In this document: piece by piece, positions 12,981 to 15,571 of the stretch
How positions within the stretch are numbered: the first letter of the stretch is position 1
How the letters are laid out: each line of letters starts with the position of its first letter
Assembly (NCBI GenBank): GCA_004296925.1
Contig: SCVI01000051.1
Span: forward strand, 1-15,571
Length of the DNA: 15,571 nt
Reading direction: 5' to 3'
Origin: Patescibacteria group bacterium
GTDB lineage: Bacteria; Patescibacteriota; Minisyncoccia; Phycocordibacterales; Phycocordibacteraceae
The notes under the pieces: model-generated
Databases searched by the model: none
The model's input: only the letters and a program-made list of their open reading frames with translations
What the model was told of the DNA's origin: nothing
Made by a program: the position numbers and the translations under genes

Positions 12981-14651
12981 CTATGTCACCTCGACAAGAG
13001 AGAGTGATTCAATGCGAAGACGTAATTGCTTTCTCCCGCGAAAATATGAACGTTCAATTGAAGCGTCGAGGGTTATCCTGTCCCCCTCTGACAACATCTG
13101 TATGACATCTTTAAAATCTGTTCGCTGTATAAAAAAAGAGATTGCTTCAGCGCTTCGTCCTGAATCATCACTCAATGTAAGTCGTGCATGCTCACTACCC
13201 TTCCCAAACGAATCAACCTTATCAACTCGAGCGTTCGTGAAACGAAAGTATGGTTTTGTGTTTTCCTGTCCAAAGGGAGCTAAGAGTCGAAGCGAATCAT
13301 ATGCAGAGTCATTTGCTTCGGCGAGAGTCAAAAAACATTCTGGTTCTTTAGCAACTTTCCCCAAAACTGACGCGCCCTTTTTTTGTTCAGTAATGATTTT
13401 CAAAGAAGCTTCTAGTGTTTGCGCGAGCGTATGAATAGCATTTGGTTCAACTGAAAACCCGCCAGAATATTCATGACCACCAAAATCCAAAAATGCACCG
13501 CTCGCGTGTTGCATCAATTCAACTATATTTACGTTTCCATCTGATCTACAAGAACCTTTAATTAACTCTCCATCCATACCCCACAAGCACACAGTTTTCT
13601 GATGTGACTCTACAACACTCGTTGCAGCGATACCTAGAAGTGATGGTCGCCATGAACGAGAACCCATAACAATTACAGAACCTGAGTCTGGTGTTGATTC
13701 GAGTCTTTTCTTCACATCTTTTGCGACACGTAGTCCTTCAAGCTTTCGCGCTTGATTAAGTGCACGAAGTTCTTTTGCAATCTCTCGTGCACGTTCAGGT
13801 GACTCCGTTGTTAAAAGTTCAAACGCAAGTCGCGGACTTTGCATTCTTGATGATGCATTTATTTTTGGAGCAATACTAAACCCTAGGTCGTCCTCAGTAA
13901 TAGTAGCGAGTGGAATACCTTCAAGAGCGAAAAGTTGTCGTAGCCCCTCACGTCTTCCTTTGTGCAAAACTTTAAAACCATATTTTACTAAGAGTCTATT
14001 CTCACCAGTTAAGGGCACCATGTCCGCGACTGTTGCAAGCGCGACTAAATCGAGCAGCCATTTTTCAAATCCTTTCGGTAGTCCAAAATTTCCTTTTTTA
14101 ACTATTCCTTCAACGAGCTTAAACGCCACACCTGTTCCGCATAATCCTTTATATGGATACGTATCGTCTGACTGATGTGCATCAATCACAGCAAGGGCCT
14201 CGGGAAGTTTTTTTTGCGGAAGGTGGTGATCGGTAATAATGACGTTTATGCCGAGCGTGTTTGCATGCTGAACTTCTTCTACATCAGTAATCCCACAATC
14301 AACCGTAATCAGGAGTGAGACTCCCTTTTCTTTTAGACTCGTAATGCCGTCGATATTTAATCCATACCCTTCACTCCTCTCAGCTACGTGCGTCAAAACT
14401 GGATACCCGATTCGTCTAAAAAAATCAAAAAGGAGTGCTCCTCCTGGAATACCATCGCAGTCATAGTCGTGCCAAACGCATATCGTTTCTTTGTTTTGAA
14501 TAGCGAGCAAGATTCTATCTACAGCAACACTCATTCCTTTAAGAAGGAAAGGGTCGTGGCGAGCATCATAAAGTGGATTCAAAAACGCTTCCGTTTCTTC
14601 TATATTTCTGTTCTCTAGAATTCTTTGAACCAGAGGATGAGACGAGGGCAT
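12981..14651 (-). CDS. recJ: Single-stranded-DNA-specific exonuclease RecJ
   Basis: 5'-3' single-strand DNA exonuclease of the DHH family, used in recombination and repair. 556 residues, near the usual length. The N-terminus HPLVQRILENR and FLNPLYDARHDPFLL is typical. Phosphoesterase motifs are HDYDCDG (61-67), ITVDCG (115-120), TDHH (140-143) and ATVADMVPL with Asp210. The linker has APKINASSRM (261-270), usually NAAGRM. DHHA1 has KGSCRS (365-370) and GGHEYSGGFS (391-400), where most RecJ have GGHxxAAG, and RSWRPSLLGI replaces GWHxGVxGI. A C-terminal OB domain follows. All main metal ligands are kept, so it should be active. The ATG at 14651 has no Shine-Dalgarno sequence and is 26 bp from the divergent HIT gene. 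Confidence 0.95.
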   Translation of the reverse strand: MPSSHPLVQRILENRNIEETEAFLNPLYDARHDPFLLKGMSVAVDRILLAIQNKETICVWHDYDCDGIPGGALLFDFFRRIGYPVLTHVAERSEGYGLNIDGITSLKEKGVSLLITVDCGITDVEEVQHANTLGINVIITDHHLPQKKLPEALAVIDAHQSDDTYPYKGLCGTGVAFKLVEGIVKKGNFGLPKGFEKWLLDLVALATVADMVPLTGENRLLVKYGFKVLHKGRREGLRQLFALEGIPLATITEDDLGFSIAPKINASSRMQSPRLAFELLTTESPERAREIAKELRALNQARKLEGLRVAKDVKKRLESTPDSGSVIVMGSRSWRPSLLGIAATSVVESHQKTVCLWGMDGELIKGSCRSDGNVNIVELMQHASGAFLDFGGHEYSGGFSVEPNAIHTLAQTLEASLKIITEQKKGASVLGKVAKEPECFLTLAEANDSAYDSLRLLAPFGQENTKPYFRFTNARVDKVDSFGKGSEHARLTLSDDSGRSAEAISFFIQRTDFKDVIQMLSEGDRITLDASIERSYFRGRKQLRLRIESLSLVEVT

Positions 14652-14677
14652 ACGAGTAATGCTACCATTTATGGCAT

Positions 14678-15091
14678 ATGGAGGAGGATTGTATTTTTTG
14701 TAAAATTATTGCCAAAGAAATTCCTGCAGAGGTAGTGTTTGAAAATCAACACACTCTCGCTTTTTTAGATATTCACCCAAACAACCACGGACATACATTA
14801 GTAATTCCTAAGAAACATTATAGAAATGTTTTTGATACTCCAGAAGATGTTTGGACAGAGATAATGAAGACTGTACATCACATTGCCGGAGCTGTCCGAG
14901 ACGGTTCAGGGGCAAAGGGCGTAAATATTTCTAATAACAACGAAAGGGTTGCTCACCAAGAAGTGTTCCACACGCACATCCACATCATTCCTCGTTTTGA
15001 AAACGACCCACACAAACCATGGGGATCTAAGAGTTATGAAGATGGCGCGTTCACTGCTGTAGCCGAATCAATTCGTAATCGTATTACGTAA
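14678..15091 (+). CDS. HIT-family protein (HINT-like nucleotide hydrolase)
   Basis: Small nucleotide-binding hydrolase or transferase; HINT members cleave AMP-lysine or AMP-amide bonds. 137 residues. The opening MEEDCIFCKI has a CxxC pair (5 and 8) that in relatives binds zinc with downstream histidines. The active-site histidine triad is HTHIHIIP (98-105), with His102 as the expected nucleophile. FLDIHPNNHGHTLVIPKKHY is typical of the family. The start at 14678 is 7 bases after an out-of-frame ATG at 14671. It diverges from recJ by 26 bp and converges with pgk with 27 bp between stops. The physiological substrate cannot be read from the sequence. Confidence 0.94.
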   Translation: MEEDCIFCKIIAKEIPAEVVFENQHTLAFLDIHPNNHGHTLVIPKKHYRNVFDTPEDVWTEIMKTVHHIAGAVRDGSGAKGVNISNNNERVAHQEVFHTHIHIIPRFENDPHKPWGSKSYEDGAFTAVAESIRNRIT

Positions 15092-15118
15092 CACGCGCTC
15101 AATTGTAGTTTCTTTATA

Positions 15119-15571
15119 TTACAGCGCTTCAATACCGGGTAATGTTTCGTTCGCCAAAAAATCGAGCATGGCGCCGCCTGCAGTTGAAACAAAACTAAAC
15201 TTATCCATAAGACCTAAATTCTGAATAGACGAGAGCGTGTCACCACCACCAACTATTGATACGCCGGAGGCATGTGCAATAGTTTTTGCTAAAGCATATG
15301 TCCCACCCGTAAATCCCTTTTCAAAGTTACCCATCGGACCGTTCCACAATATTGTTTTGGATTTTGAAATAATGGTACTAAGTTCCAAAATAGACTTTTC
15401 AGAAATATCCAAAATATTCTCATCCACTTCAACTTCGTCTGCACTAACCTCTCTTCTACCTCTTGATGATTCAACCGTCACAAACTGAGGAATTATAATT
15501 TTTGGGTTACTTAAAAGTTTTTCTGCTACATCACTTCCTGAAGTAAGCGATACACCAATCTCAAAACCTTT
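15119..15571 (-). CDS. pgk: Phosphoglycerate kinase, C-terminal 150 residues (5' part beyond window)
   Basis: Glycolytic enzyme that transfers phosphate from 1,3-bisphosphoglycerate to ADP; cytoplasmic. The open frame runs from the right edge without a stop. The visible part is the nucleotide-binding C-terminal domain: KIIIPQF, then KTILWNGPMGNFEKG (the WNGP(M/L)G motif), the GGT loop, IVGGGDT, and STAGGAMLDFL near the end, where most PGKs have STGGGA. It ends LPGIEAL, as usual. A GTG at 15481 inside the frame is not a real start. The gene is convergent with the HIT gene; the 27-bp gap has no terminator that I can see. Confidence 0.96.
   Translation of the reverse strand, partial: KGFEIGVSLTSGSDVAEKLLSNPKIIIPQFVTVESSRGRREVSADEVEVDENILDISEKSILELSTIISKSKTILWNGPMGNFEKGFTGGTYALAKTIAHASGVSIVGGGDTLSSIQNLGLMDKFSFVSTAGGAMLDFLANETLPGIEAL

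Noticed and set aside
15074..15088. Perfect inverted repeat CGTAAT-CGT-ATTACG at the end of the HIT gene
   Set aside because: It lies within the last codons, has a three-base loop and is not followed by a T-run, so it is probably chance or only a weak structure.
1..15571. CRISPR array, tRNA or rRNA genes, insertion sequences, prophage or toxin-antitoxin genes
   Set aside because: I looked for repeats with regular spacing, tRNA-like arms, transposase motifs and paired small genes and saw none. The two small cysteine proteins are far apart and not arranged like a toxin-antitoxin pair.

Overview
This window looks like a chromosomal segment of a Patescibacteria/CPR bacterium, most likely of the Parcubacteria type. 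The evidence is indirect. Genes are tightly packed, most start codons lack a clear Shine-Dalgarno sequence, several promoters lie only a few bases from the start codon, and ComEC is split into two genes. The superoxide dismutase and several ribosomal proteins are also divergent. There is no rRNA, tRNA, CRISPR array, insertion sequence or prophage gene. No reading frame looks broken except the two genes cut by the window edges (rplC at the left, pgk at the right).

Left part (1-6024, all on the minus strand): the str cluster, transcribed from right to left as rpsL, rpsG, a 69-residue unknown gene, fusA, a 53-residue zinc-ribbon gene, tuf and rpsJ, followed by rplC. A good promoter lies before rpsL (TTGCGT-17-TATAGT). 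A second one lies between rpsJ and rplC (TTGCAT-17-TATAGT), just after a GC-rich hairpin. In both cases a hairpin followed by six U residues sits between the promoter and an ATG that has no Shine-Dalgarno sequence. rpsJ therefore seems to belong to the str transcript, while rplC begins a separate unit with a structured leader.

Middle part (6090-8808): a minus-strand site-2 protease diverges from a plus-strand pair, an RlmB-like SpoU rRNA 2'-O-methyltransferase and a class I SAM methyltransferase. Next come rpmB (L28) and a 55-residue cysteine-rich protein. Each of these two has its own promoter so close to the ATG that the mRNAs should be almost leaderless. The rpmB terminator also carries the likely -35 box of the next gene.

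Right part (8805-15571): a ComEC-type metallo-beta-lactamase gene (minus), a divergent Fe/Mn superoxide dismutase (plus), then a minus-strand series transcribed in the order recJ, FTR1 iron permease, rnhA and comEC (channel part). The last three are only 14 and 2 bp apart. A HIT-family protein (plus) diverges from recJ and converges on the 3' end of pgk (minus). The ComEC channel, the ComEC nuclease-like domain, RecJ and RNase H together suggest DNA uptake and nucleic-acid turnover. Superoxide dismutase and FTR1 suggest oxygen exposure and iron transport.

The most notable points are the two unknown small zinc-ribbon-like proteins, the hairpin-U6-ATG leaders of the ribosomal operons, and changes in S10 and S12 at positions linked to tetracycline-class and streptomycin resistance in other bacteria. 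I see no clear evidence of a wholly new multi-gene system.
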